64,000 bases of DNA, taken from assembly GCF_024584705.1 (NCBI RefSeq), contig NZ_CP097384.1, positions 1,488,001 to 1,552,000 on the forward strand, read 5' to 3'. Positions within the stretch are counted from its first letter, which is position 1. The number at the start of each line of letters is the position of its first letter. Shown piece after piece: positions 1 through 9,130 of the stretch. This DNA is from Blastopirellula sp. J2-11 (lineage in GTDB: Bacteria > Planctomycetota > Planctomycetia > Pirellulales > Pirellulaceae). The translations under genes and the position numbers were made by a program. Under the pieces are notes generated by a model. It searched no databases. It was not told the origin of the DNA and was given only the letters and a program-made list of their open reading frames with translations.

Positions 1-1
1 T

Positions 2-796
2 GCCGTTCAACGCGCCTGGGAACTTAGTGAGGGGCGACGTGAAGTGTTGGAGCCTGGAATTCTAGCGCTGCGCCGAGGCATCGAAGAACATACCGATCGA
101 TCAAATCAGACGTACCTGAGCCGCGTCGAACAGTTTCTGGATTTTGCCATCGAATTGGCGGAGCGAGCGAGGTACGACAGTAATTCGATTTCCCTGAATG
201 ATCAAGACGAACCCAATGATCCACTTCGTGAATGCCTTGATTCGGTGTCAGTCTATTCGCGCCCCCGTCGACCAGACAGAGTCGATTCCGAGGAGGACGA
301 TCCCGATGATGAGGATGATGGGAGCTACCGCGTCGTTCCGCTAGTACGAATCGTTCATGGCGACACGCCATTGGAAACGCGGGAACGGTTGGCATTGGCA
401 TTCAATAGTCCACTATTTCCCGAGGTTCTTGTTAGCAGCGGCGTCATGGGCGAGGGAATCGATCTTCATCGGTTTTGCCGACATGTGATTCATCACGATG
501 GATACTGGAATCCCAGCACTTTGGAGCAGCAAACCGGGCGTCTTGATCGCATACGCTGTAAAGCGGAGGTCTGCCGAATGCCGATCCGAGTCTATCAGCC
601 ATTTATCGCCGGTGGTGCTGACGAGAAGATGTTTCGCGTCGTCCGTGATAGGGAACGCTGGTTCCAAATCGTCATGGGGCAAAAGTTTGAATTCGATGAG
701 GGGGCAAGTGAGGAGATCGCCGCCCGTGTGCCACTTCCCGATGCACTGGCGCAAGATCTAACTTTTGATTTGGCGCGTTGGTATCAATGTGAATAA
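2..796 (+). CDS. SNF2-type helicase, C-terminal part (5' end outside window)
   Basis: The frame is open from base 2, so this is the 3' end of a longer gene. The visible 264 residues hold the C-terminal RecA-like lobe of a superfamily 2 helicase. A region giving VHGDT is followed by SSGVMGEGIDLHRF and by the arginine-finger style motif QQTGRLDRI, which correspond to helicase motifs IV, V and VI. An acidic insert (runs of D and E) lies before the lobe, as in SNF2-like ATPases of defence or mobile islands. The catalytic Walker motifs must lie upstream of base 1. It probably remodels or translocates on double-stranded DNA. Which system it serves cannot be seen from here; DISARM-type or other phage-defence helicases are possible. 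The helicase lobe is clear; the family is less so. Confidence 0.75.
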   Translation, partial: AVQRAWELSEGRREVLEPGILALRRGIEEHTDRSNQTYLSRVEQFLDFAIELAERARYDSNSISLNDQDEPNDPLRECLDSVSVYSRPRRPDRVDSEEDDPDDEDDGSYRVVPLVRIVHGDTPLETRERLALAFNSPLFPEVLVSSGVMGEGIDLHRFCRHVIHHDGYWNPSTLEQQTGRLDRIRCKAEVCRMPIRVYQPFIAGGADEKMFRVVRDRERWFQIVMGQKFEFDEGASEEIAARVPLPDALAQDLTFDLARWYQCE

Positions 797-1297
797 CACG
801 GTTTTTGACACTGTAGAATTCACAGATGTCGTCAAGCGTCGTGCGCGGGCCCGCAGCGCGATCTAGAAGCTCAAATCTCAGGTCACGCGGTCGAGGAATG
901 ACAGTGTCCGTAGTGAATCCCGGCGACTGGCTCGATTGTGCATGGCAGCCGTTCGGTCTCTCAAAGGCATGGTGACTTCGGCCAAACCTGGCTCACAGGG
1001 CCTTCCGCAGCCGCTCAGGAAGGAAGTGACCATGCCGGCACTTCGAGACGGCTCTGTGAAGGGAAAGGAGATTGGTTTGGGCCGGCTCGCATTGCGTTTG
1101 ACGGTTAAGAATGTCTGGTACCACCAGGAAATGGTCCGTCGGAACATTCTGTCCAATCAAGATCAACGCGAGCGAGTGCGACAGGAAGTCCGGCTAATCG
1201 TGGACGCAGGAAATGCAGTTTGCCGCATCGCAAAATAATCGACACCACGCTGCAATTCTTATGGCTGGCGTCGGCGTAGTATTGGAAAATGTGGGAG
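797..1297. other. Gene-poor stretch
   Basis: About 500 bases between the helicase and a convergent gene. Short open frames on both strands (for example 936-1238 plus and 878-1156 minus) overlap each other, lack convincing ribosome binding sites and resemble no family I know. I see no RNA gene or clear repeat. Confidence 0.4.
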
Positions 1298-2590
1298 CTA
1301 TGCGGTACTGTCGCTGTTGGAATTGCTGCCTGAAAAGTCGCCTAGGTCACTCTCGCTCACCACTTCGTCTAGTACGGAAGGTGGGCTGTGACGCAAAGGA
1401 TCAATCCGATCGGCCTGCTCGAATCCCCAGCGAAGGTATCTAGCAAATTCACTGTCGATTGGGATGGCCATTGATTTGGCTGCATACACGTCGCCTATCG
1501 CTTCAAGGAATTCGCGAATCAGCTTGCTTTTCTCCCATGACTCTGCAAGTTGGAGCAGTTGGTCGACCCGCTTTTGTTCAGCAGCTTGTCGTTTGCCAAG
1601 CTCCTCCTGTGTGCGCTTGATCTCTGCCTCGCGTTCGCATCGGAGTCTTTCCGACTCGCGACGTTCTCGCTCGCGTTCTTGCCAAATTCTTTGAGCAATT
1701 CTTTGTTCTCCTGCCCGCGTAATCAGTTCAATCACCAGATCATCAAGCATCTCCTCGATCTTCTTTTTCCTGGTATCAATTGCCAGGGGCGGATGGTAGC
1801 TTGAGGGGCCGTCATCAAAAAGTAAGATACTCGTAGGAACTAACTCTGTTCGGTTTCGATCCCAATCAAATTTTGCATTCGGATCAGAGATGCGAACCTG
1901 CTTGTTCTTTTCTCGTAGGCGGATTTTGGTGACGTTCTCGCCCTTGATTACCACAACCGTTTCAGCGGCATATTTGCTTTGAGGATTTTGGTCTAAAACG
2001 AGACCTCCTCCGATTGCTTCAAGTCGCTTGATAAAGGCGTCCATCAGGCGAAGGGCGCGACCGAGGCATGCGTCGCTGACGTTGATCGAAATCGTCGGTT
2101 CGAGTCTCCGTCGTTGCTGAGGAGTTCGCTCAAGCCAGGGTATCTTTATTACCGCTGCTTCATGTTCGTGCTTTGTTTTAGCGTCGGCGACGAGCTTGTG
2201 AGGGTTTTGGAGTGAATGGTTTACTTTTACCGGGCCTAAGCTTCTGGCTCTCTCTAGTGCCTCCATAATATCGGAATCAAATCGCAGATCAGCGGGAGAC
2301 TCGTCAGCGGGCGAATGCGCAGCATCATGCCGATGAAACACAATTCTCTGTAGTTCGGGCTCTGATCGAGGCGGTAGCGGCGTTTTGTCAACATCTTTGC
2401 CGCACGCGAGTTTTGTCCAATATCCCGAATAGGGTTTAGGGACATCGTAGGCGAGGCAGACTTTGCCGATCATCACATCGGAGCATCCCAATTCGGCGGC
2501 CAGCTTCGTCGCGGGAGCTGACCAGACAAACTCGTAGAATTGCTCTCGGGAAAATGTTCGGTCTTCGGATTCGGAGTTCGCGATAGGCAT
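1298..2590 (-). CDS. HTH-containing protein of unknown function, coiled-coil middle
   Basis: 430 residues. The N-terminus (about residues 14-65) has the pattern SREQFYEFVW, then KLAAELGCSDVMIGKVC, then the GYW block with a following K. This matches a widespread uncharacterised bacterial protein type found in accessory DNA, in which the segment looks like a helix-turn-helix. A charged coiled-coil rich in R and E occupies roughly residues 300-350, and the C-terminus is Ser/Asn-rich. A DNA-associated role is inferred from the HTH-like block only. It lies between a helicase fragment and a tRNA-anchored repeat, so it is likely island cargo. No catalytic motif was recognised. Confidence 0.6.
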   Translation of the reverse strand: MPIANSESEDRTFSREQFYEFVWSAPATKLAAELGCSDVMIGKVCLAYDVPKPYSGYWTKLACGKDVDKTPLPPRSEPELQRIVFHRHDAAHSPADESPADLRFDSDIMEALERARSLGPVKVNHSLQNPHKLVADAKTKHEHEAAVIKIPWLERTPQQRRRLEPTISINVSDACLGRALRLMDAFIKRLEAIGGGLVLDQNPQSKYAAETVVVIKGENVTKIRLREKNKQVRISDPNAKFDWDRNRTELVPTSILLFDDGPSSYHPPLAIDTRKKKIEEMLDDLVIELITRAGEQRIAQRIWQERERERRESERLRCEREAEIKRTQEELGKRQAAEQKRVDQLLQLAESWEKSKLIREFLEAIGDVYAAKSMAIPIDSEFARYLRWGFEQADRIDPLRHSPPSVLDEVVSESDLGDFSGSNSNSDSTA

Positions 2591-3133
2591 GTTCTATCTC
2601 TACGAATGGTGTGGCGGATTGGGCGCTGGCGGATGCTCCCATTTAGCAGCCGATCGAGATTAGAGGGGAAGGCCATTCGTCGCGATTCTCTCAGATTCAA
2701 CGCGGCCGGTAAAATGATTCCCGGTAGGGCTTGCCAGTCGCGCTGGCGCTTGCCAAAATTCTTGCCAAAAACAGCGTTTGCCAGATATGGCCAGAAGAAA
2801 AGCCTCGCAAGTTGTTGCTTTGAGTGGCTTTAGCAAGTCGGGGTGACAAAACGGAAATTGAACTTTTTCTGATTAGGAATCAGAGCACGGACGTTGCAGG
2901 TATCCATCGGTGACATTGCATTCACATTGGCTCTCATTCCTGCCCTATAAATCCCAACAGGGGCTGTGGGCCACGGCCTCAGCAGCGATAGTGAGTAGAT
3001 CATCACAATAGCATGGCCCAGTAGAACTCGGAGAGAAAATGGGCTGATGGTGTCGCCGGGTTGAAAGCCCGAACCCTCTTGCTTCCGTGTGTGTCATTCT
3101 ATGTTCGGAAGGTGAAAACTACTGAAGGCGAAT
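2591..3133. other. Intergenic stretch holding the distal att-like repeat
   Basis: Apart from the imperfect direct repeat listed separately (2729-2848), I see no gene here. The last 20 bases contain AAGGCG, a plausible ribosome binding site for the frame starting at 3134. Confidence 0.4.
2729..2848 (-). repeat. att-like direct repeat, distal copy (tRNA-Pro 3' end remnant)
   Basis: This block aligns without gaps, at an offset of 1583 bases, to 4312-4431. By eye about four of five positions match, including CGCTTGCCAAAATTCTTGCC and AGAAAAGCCTCGCAAGTTGT. Its end (2838-2847) reads TCGGGGTGAC, against TCGGGGCGAC, which is the 3' end of the tRNA-Pro gene. A duplicated tRNA 3' end is the usual trace of integration by a tyrosine-recombinase element. 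The divergence suggests an old event. Confidence 0.7.
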
Positions 3134-4037
3134 ATGTTTCAATATGATCTACAGATGCCGGACCAGAAGGAGAAGTACCACCGTTGGTACGAGCAGATGG
3201 CCGACGCCGTGAGCGCGAGCTTGAACTCTTATATCCTGGGTACTCGGGCATGTAAACGAGCGGTTCAAAGCCACGGAGAAGGACACTCAAATGGCGGCCG
3301 CTCTACTGCTGATGGAGTACACGGACCCGATTGACGGCGTGGCGATACTCGCACGGAAGGGATCGGCAAGAAATTGCGTGCCCATTATCCGGACCGGATT
3401 CGAGTTGCAGCTCAATCTGATGTACATGCTGCAACGGGACGATGCTCTTGAGAGCCGCTGCTTGGCCTACGAATTCTATCACTGGGTGAAACAGAAGAAA
3501 TTCGCGGCAAAGTGCGATCCCAATTCTGATGCAGGAAAGCAGGTCCGTGGCCAGACGCGGGGAGAATTGCTCGCCGACGCCTTCGACCATCCAGGCCGAG
3601 ACATTACAGCTGAGATCGCCGCTTTACAGGATCTGATGGACCGTCCGCGATATGCGGCAATCAAAGCGGAATACGCGATTTCAAAGCCCAAGCACTGGTA
3701 CGGGATGTGGGGTGGTCCCGGAAACATCGAGCGGCTGGCGGCTGAACTAGACCGCCTAGGCCATTACGAGGTCATGTATCGGTACTGGTCTGGGCATGCC
3801 CATGGTGAGAGTGCGCTGAAGCGGATGGACGAGGGCAAACTGGAGATGCAGCCAATCCGCTGCCCTCGTGGGTTACCGCACTCCTGTCTGAACGCCTGCA
3901 ATCTGGCCAACGAGATGGCGGCATTTCTGGTCAACCGATTCGTTCCGCAGTTGAAAGATGAACTTGCGGCGCGATTTTTGGTCGACGTAAAGCCGGGCTT
4001 GGACTTAATCAAGTCAGTGACAGGGTTGGACGGATAA
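3134..4037 (+). pseudogene. DUF5677-like protein gene, apparently frameshifted
   Basis: Two frames read on. From 3134 an open frame gives about 35 plausible residues (MFQYDLQMPDQ and on, to NSYILGT) before turning into low-quality sequence. The next frame is open from just after a stop at 3222-3224 and reads HVNERFKATEKDTQMAAALL into a 248-residue product beginning at 3291. That product has the pattern of DUF5677: GVAILARKGS, then IIRTGFELQLNLMYML, then YRYWSGHAHGE. The natural reading is one gene with a single-base shift near 3235-3255. A preferred alternative would be a shorter live gene starting at 3291, but ATG 3291 lies inside what looks like coding sequence and has no good ribosome binding site. 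Function of the family is unknown; it is common in accessory islands. Confidence 0.6.
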
Positions 4038-4173
4038 CACGACCACAACGTCAATGCAATGCCACGGCAATTGCGCCATGATGGGCAATCTGCGATAATC
4101 CGGCAAGTGCGTCTGGTCGTTTTGGCGACTTCCGTTTCGCGGTCGGACGTTCGTTTGCAGGGAGGTCTTTCGC

Positions 4174-4281
4174 ATGCCGTCTTCGTCCGCCGCTTCGATT
4201 CAACAGCACTTCTCGGACCTGGCCGATCCGCGCACGCGGAAGGTGACGTACCCGCGAGTCCCATTCTCACCTGTGCGGTAG
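4174..4281 (+). pseudogene. Stub of an ISAs1-family transposase (N-terminus only)
   Basis: A 35-residue frame starts at ATG 4174, eight bases after a GGGAGG-like site. It contains IQQHFSDLADPRTRKVTYP, the start of the transposase-associated N-terminal domain of ISAs1-type elements. After YP the family should continue with a hydrophobic segment; here the frame changes to unrelated residues and stops at once. The catalytic DDE domain is absent, so this is a dead remnant. The 120 bases before it probably include the old left end of the element, but I could not define its inverted repeat. Confidence 0.6.
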
Positions 4282-4311
4282 ATTGGAGATCGCTTTGATT
4301 TTGCATTTGGG

Positions 4312-4494
<183 letters not shown>

Positions 4495-4713
4495 ATGTTA
4501 CCTGTTCGGATAAATCCCTCAGGTCGAAAGTCCGTTTATAGATGTCCGATGCTTGAGCGTCAATAGCAGGAGGGGCTTGGGATGCGGCTGGTTCGCAGAA
4601 AAATTGGGGGCGTAAACCAAACGTGTCAAACGACTTCCGACTCGATTCGCCGCGAGGGTTGGCTTCCGGCAAATCGGTGGCGTTGTTTGTTGGAGGGGCG
4701 TGCCGCTTGGTTG

Positions 4714-6477
4714 CTAGGCCAGCGGCGGGTTGTTGGCTTCGTGCGGTTTCCAGTCGACCAGTTGCAGTTCGACGTTGTTTCGCCCGCGGAAGTTGTTGAT
4801 GACCGGTTGGAAGGCGATATCGAGCAGGCCGTCATGTTTGGCGAGCGGTTCGGCCCAGTCTCCTTGGCCGAAGGCGACGCCGCGGATGCGTACTCCGTGA
4901 TGCTCTAGATGGACCGACAAATGACGTTCGCCGCCGCCGATGCGTTTCGGTTTGTCGACCAGCTTGGCGCCGCTAGCGCACATGATGGGGCGACGGTTTC
5001 CTGCGCCAAACGGGGCGAGCATTTCGATTTGGGTGATCGTCTTGAACGTCAGTTGGCTGATTGGGGCTTCGGCGTCGATCGCGAGTTCGGCGATTTGCGA
5101 TTCGTCGGTTACTTCGCTGGCGGCGTATTCGAGGAACTCGGCGCGAAACGCTTCGATCTTGTCTGGCGAAATCTGCAGTCCTGCTGCAGCCGCATGTCCG
5201 CCGCAACCGAGCAGATGATGCTCGCAGGATTTGAGCGCTTCGTGCAGATTCAAGCCGCATGCGCTGCGAGCCGAACCGACGCCGGGCTTCACGCCTGCTT
5301 GATCCAGCGCGATCAAAATGACCGGGCGATTGTATTTTTCGGCCAAACGACCGGCGACAATTCCGATCACGCCGACGTGCCAGCCGTGCCCGGCCAAAAC
5401 GAGAGCTGGATCGTTGACCGGATCAAATTCTTCTTTGGCTTGCTTTTGGGCGGCGAGATTGATGCTGCGTTCGAGACTGCCGCGGCTGTCGTTCAGCTGA
5501 TGAATGTACTCGGCCAGCGCTCGGGCGCGTTCAGGGGAATCGGTCGTCAGCAGTTCGATCGCCAGTTGCGCTTGGCCGAGTCGGCCAGCCGCATTGAGGC
5601 GAGGGCCGATCATAAACCCGATGTCTTCGCTGGTCAGTTGTTTTTTGTCACCGAGCTTCGCTACTTCCAGCAGCGCTTCGATGCCGGGAACGGAATGCTC
5701 GCGCAGGCAGTTCAAGCCGTGACGGACGATCAGGCGATTTTCGTCCAAGAGCGGCACCACGTCGGCGACGGTGCCGATCGACGCCAGGCCGACGGCGGTC
5801 AGTAAGAAATTGCGCAGCCGGTCGGTGACGCGCCGGGCGTTGCTCGCTTTTTGGCAAAGCGCCCAGGCCAGCTTGAAAGCGACGCCGGCGCCGCAAAGTC
5901 CGCCAAAGGGATAGTTGGTTCCAGGCAATCGCGGGTGGACAATCGCCGCCGCGTCGGGCAGTCGTTCGGCCATCTCGTGATGGTCCGTGATGATTAGTTC
6001 CAAGCCTAGTTCTTTTGCGCGGTCCGCTTCTTTGACGCTGGCGATACCGCAGTCAACGGTGATCAGCAGGTGGGATCCGCGCTGGACCAGCTTTTCGAGC
6101 GCTTCGCTGTTTAGGCCGTAGCCTTCGTCAAAGCGGCTGGGGACGTAATAGCCGACGTCGGCGCCAAGCGTTTGCAGGCAGCGATAGAGAATTGCCGATC
6201 CGGTGATGCCGTCGGCGTCGTAGTCGCCGTAGATGGTAATGCGACGCTTGGCCTTGATCGCAGCATCGATACGTTCCACGGCGGCAGGAACGCCGGGAAG
6301 CAGTTCCGGGTCGCGCAGGTCCGAGAATTTCGCTTCGAGAAAGCCGCGAATCGCATTGGGATCGCAGATTCCGCGGCTAATAAGAAGCTGGGCGACGACC
6401 GGCGGAACACCGGCCGATTGTTCAAGCTGCCGGATGCGGGCAGCGTCGTGCGGAAAAATGCGCCAGCGCTTTTCCAT
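4714..6477 (-). CDS. recJ: Single-stranded-DNA-specific 5'-3' exonuclease RecJ
   Basis: RecJ degrades single-stranded DNA 5' to 3' in recombination, mismatch and base-excision repair. The 587-residue product has the DHH phosphoesterase motifs in order: GDYDADGITG near 84, TVDCGI near 140, TDHHE near 164, VHPRLPG shortly after. The DHHA1 motif LLGCGGHAAAAGL follows in the C-terminal half, then an OB-like tail. Length agrees with the family. I chose ATG 6477 (MEKRWRIFPHD), which matches the usual RecJ start (KRW-type). An in-frame start 69 bases upstream would add a tail with no family resemblance. A GGAG lies 12 bases before the ATG. It is downstream of rpmG on the same strand, 132 bases apart. 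Confidence 0.95.
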   Translation of the reverse strand: MEKRWRIFPHDAARIRQLEQSAGVPPVVAQLLISRGICDPNAIRGFLEAKFSDLRDPELLPGVPAAVERIDAAIKAKRRITIYGDYDADGITGSAILYRCLQTLGADVGYYVPSRFDEGYGLNSEALEKLVQRGSHLLITVDCGIASVKEADRAKELGLELIITDHHEMAERLPDAAAIVHPRLPGTNYPFGGLCGAGVAFKLAWALCQKASNARRVTDRLRNFLLTAVGLASIGTVADVVPLLDENRLIVRHGLNCLREHSVPGIEALLEVAKLGDKKQLTSEDIGFMIGPRLNAAGRLGQAQLAIELLTTDSPERARALAEYIHQLNDSRGSLERSINLAAQKQAKEEFDPVNDPALVLAGHGWHVGVIGIVAGRLAEKYNRPVILIALDQAGVKPGVGSARSACGLNLHEALKSCEHHLLGCGGHAAAAGLQISPDKIEAFRAEFLEYAASEVTDESQIAELAIDAEAPISQLTFKTITQIEMLAPFGAGNRRPIMCASGAKLVDKPKRIGGGERHLSVHLEHHGVRIRGVAFGQGDWAEPLAKHDGLLDIAFQPVINNFRGRNNVELQLVDWKPHEANNPPLA

Positions 6478-6609
6478 AGCGGCAAGTAACTCCAGTCCGT
6501 GGCGATGCGTTCGAAACGGATGTGAGTCTGACGCATATCGGCCCAAAAATCAACGAACCGCCAGAGATGTGACGGTTCGCAGCGGATCGTCGCGGCAAAG
6601 AGTCCGAGA

Positions 6610-6774
6610 CTACTTTTTCTTTTCGTTGTGCCAGGTGTGCTTGCGCAGACGCGGGCAATATTTCTTGAGCTTTAGCTTTTCGCCGCCCGGCTTGCGTTTC
6701 AGGGTGTAGTTGTAGTCGCCCGATTCCTCGCACACGAGAAAGACGGTTTCTGCTTTTTTGCTCTTTTTGGCCAT
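6610..6774 (-). CDS. rpmG: 50S ribosomal protein L33 (bL33)
   Basis: 54 residues, [10 protein letters not shown] to the lysine-rich end, with the family signature [16 protein letters not shown]. It is a small protein of the large ribosomal subunit near the E site. The first CxxC pair is not present (VCEESG) and the second reads CPRL, so this is the zinc-free (C-minus) form. The open frame extends 28 codons further up, but ATG 6774 gives the normal L33 N-terminus and has AGGGA about ten bases before it. Confidence 0.95.
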   Translation of the reverse strand: MAKKSKKAETVFLVCEESGDYNYTLKRKPGGEKLKLKKYCPRLRKHTWHNEKKK

Positions 6775-7186
6775 GACGCCGGATCCCTGGACAGCTTCAA
6801 GTGGATGAGAGTGACACTCAATCAATTGGTTGGAATCCCGCAATATACCGAATGGCATGGGGAGTCGGCTAGTCCCTTTCTGCCGGAAACCGGATTCGTC
6901 GATCTGGTTGAGTACTTCACAATTTTGGGAACGTTAGATTCTCGTGGAATATTCGTGAAGGGTGGAAACGAATGTCCTAGTGAGGCTCAACGGCAAGAAT
7001 GGCCCCTGTTAGGGGGTGTGGCGGCGATTGGTTCCCTCTAAAATTGATTTTGTGAAGTTTTGTTGACGTTCGACACATTCTTGCGTGCGTCTTCCTTTTC
7101 CCTGCTGCAAATCTGCTTCCTGCTCTTTCTTTTCTGCGTTCAAGGAATGTTCCCGCGCGAATGTCGCGGAGCGAAGGTAAACGTTT
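6775..7186. promoter_or_regulatory. Divergent upstream region of rpmG and the first barrel-protein gene
   Basis: 412 bases between two genes transcribed away from each other, so promoters for both must lie here. I can point to a TTGACG at about 7061-7066 on the plus strand as a possible -35 element, without a convincing -10. The ribosome binding site for the plus gene is GAAGG at about 7173. An open frame of 78 codons at 6805 looks spurious. Confidence 0.35.
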
Positions 7187-8713
7187 ATGGCCACTCCCAA
7201 TGCTCCCCAGAACGATATCGAACCGGACCATGAAGAAGAGGTTCGTTCCCCCGTTAGCAGCCGATTTTTGCTGCTGACCGCGGTTCCTTCGTGGCTGGTC
7301 AGTCTGGTTGTCCACTTTTTGTTGATTTTGGTGCTGGTCTTGTTGCCGGTCGCGCAAAAGATGAATCAGCAGCGTGAGATCACCGTTGACGACACCGCCG
7401 ACGCGGAAGAGATCGACGAATTTGTCATGGAAGAATTCGAGCCGATCGATGAAATGAAGCTCGACTTTGACAAGCCGCCAGAGCAGATGGAAGAAGCGGT
7501 GATTGCCGAAGAAAACATTGTCTCCGACTTTCAAGAGATGGAAGCGGCGACGCAGCAATTGGACTTGGTCGACTTTGCGGATCAGACGGCGCCTTTCTCC
7601 GATATGATGACAGACAACGCAGGTTTGACCGGCAACGGCACCAGCGGCCGCGGTCAGGCGACGCGTACCAAAATGTTGAGCGAAGGGGGCGGAAACGGCG
7701 GTAGCGAAGCGGCCGTGGTCAACGGCATTAAATGGATCGCCGACCACCAACTGCCGGATGGGACCTGGAATTTTGACCATCGACGCGGCGCCAAAAAGCC
7801 CGGCGAATCGAAAAACTTTGGTGAGTTTAGCAACTCTCCCCGTGCGGCGACCGCGATGGGTTTGTTGCCGTTTTTGGGCTCAGGTCATACCCACAAAGAA
7901 GGCAAGTACAAGAAGCAGGTGAACGCCGGTCTGACGGCGCTGGTTCGCTTGATGCAAGTTCGCGGACGTGAAGGGAGCCTGGTCGAATCCCAGGGGAACA
8001 TGTATTCCCATGGTCTTGGTTCGATCGCGTTGTGCGAAGCGTATGCAATGACGCAAGACAAAAACTTGATGGCGCCCGCCCAGGCTTCGCTGAACTATAT
8101 CGTCGCATGTCAGGATCCGGTCGGCGGCGGATGGCGCTACAAGCCGCGGCAAGCCGGTGATACCTCGGTGGTCGGTTGGCAACTGATGGCGCTGAAGAGT
8201 GGGCACATGGGCTACTTAGAAGTTCCGCGTAATACGATTGCCGGCTCGATGAAGTTCCTCGATTCGGTTCAGTCGGACGGAGGCGCCAAGTATGGGTACG
8301 CCGATCCTGGCGCCAAGACGTCAATGACGGCGGTCGGGCTGTTGTGCCGCATGTATCTTGGCTGGAAGAAAGAGAACCCGTCGCTGGAGAAGGGGGTCGA
8401 CTTTTTGGCTGCCCAGGGCCCGTCGTTGGGGGGCGGAGCCAACATGTACTACAACTATTATGCGACCCAGGTGATGCGTCACTATGGCGGCGCCAAATGG
8501 GAAGCCTGGAACGTCAAGCAGCGCGACTTCTTGATCAATACTCAGGTCAAAGAGGGGCAGCCTGAAGCGGGTAGTTGGCATTTCACCGGCGGCTTCACCG
8601 ACAAAGGCGGACGGCTCTACAACACCTCGTTGTCGCTGCTGACGTTGGAGGTTTACTACCGTCACTTGCCGATCTACAAGACGACCGCATCGGAAGAAGA
8701 CTTTCCGCTGTAA
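7187..8713 (+). CDS. TonB-like membrane anchor fused to squalene-cyclase-fold domain (paralogue 1)
   Basis: 508 residues in three parts. Residues about 26-57 are one hydrophobic helix (FLLLTAVPSWLVSLVVHFLL and on) with an S39-x3-H43 pair, the motif of the TonB transmembrane helix that engages ExbB/ExbD. Residues about 60-175 are a very acidic, Met-rich linker. From about 180 to the end is an alpha/alpha-barrel with prenyltransferase/squalene-oxidase type repeats, such as GIKWIADHQLPDGTWNFDHR, GGGWRYKP and GLLCRMYLGW. No DxDD acid motif of a true squalene-hopene cyclase is present, so cyclase activity is unlikely. The barrel should face the periplasm. A close paralogue follows at 9131. Role unknown; scaffold or binding protein is my guess. 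Confidence 0.7.
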   Translation: MATPNAPQNDIEPDHEEEVRSPVSSRFLLLTAVPSWLVSLVVHFLLILVLVLLPVAQKMNQQREITVDDTADAEEIDEFVMEEFEPIDEMKLDFDKPPEQMEEAVIAEENIVSDFQEMEAATQQLDLVDFADQTAPFSDMMTDNAGLTGNGTSGRGQATRTKMLSEGGGNGGSEAAVVNGIKWIADHQLPDGTWNFDHRRGAKKPGESKNFGEFSNSPRAATAMGLLPFLGSGHTHKEGKYKKQVNAGLTALVRLMQVRGREGSLVESQGNMYSHGLGSIALCEAYAMTQDKNLMAPAQASLNYIVACQDPVGGGWRYKPRQAGDTSVVGWQLMALKSGHMGYLEVPRNTIAGSMKFLDSVQSDGGAKYGYADPGAKTSMTAVGLLCRMYLGWKKENPSLEKGVDFLAAQGPSLGGGANMYYNYYATQVMRHYGGAKWEAWNVKQRDFLINTQVKEGQPEAGSWHFTGGFTDKGGRLYNTSLSLLTLEVYYRHLPIYKTTASEEDFPL

Positions 8714-8744
8714 GCTGGTCGTCCACAAGACTGCGTAACCAATA

Positions 8745-8774
8745 GCCGCTCCCGCTGGGGGCGGCTTTTTTTGT
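8745..8774 (+). terminator. Rho-independent terminator after first barrel gene
   Basis: Stem AGCCGC-T-CCC pairs with GGG-G-GCGGCT around loop GCT, followed at once by a run of seven T. It starts 31 bases after the stop codon at 8713, so the two paralogues are separate transcription units. Confidence 0.85.
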
Positions 8775-9130
8775 GAAGTGTGGGGGGAGGGCGTTCACGT
8801 TGTTGGGGGACTGTCGAGGCTTTGCTTCCAGGATCGCAGCAGCGAATTTCGCCGACGAGGATCGCGATCTTCGAGCGGCGCGAATCGCTCTATCCGGTTG
8901 GTGCGAAAGTGTCGAAAGTCCTCGCGTTGCCTTCACGGTCTTTGTTGAGAGCAACGTGGTTGGCTTCGGCTTACGGCGACGGCAAGTATGTCGCTGGGCC
9001 CTCTCATGGCGAATTCGCCGCACAATATTTGCTTCCCTTCCGCCGTTTCGATCAAGCTATAGTTGACGGTGATCCTGGTACTGCGCGCCGATTGTGCGGC
9101 GTGTACTCATTGTTTCGATCGTAGCGATTT
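8775..9130. other. Intergenic stretch before second barrel gene
   Basis: About 350 bases with overlapping short frames that look like chance. The promoter of the gene at 9131 should be here, but I see no strong sigma-70 box or ribosome binding site. Confidence 0.35.

Noticed and set aside
936-1238. 100-codon open frame between the helicase and the HTH gene
   Set aside because: Overlaps an equally long frame on the other strand, no ribosome binding site, no family features.
4059-4298. 79-codon frame around the IS stub
   Set aside because: The adjoining frame from 4174 reads as transposase; this one is a shadow.
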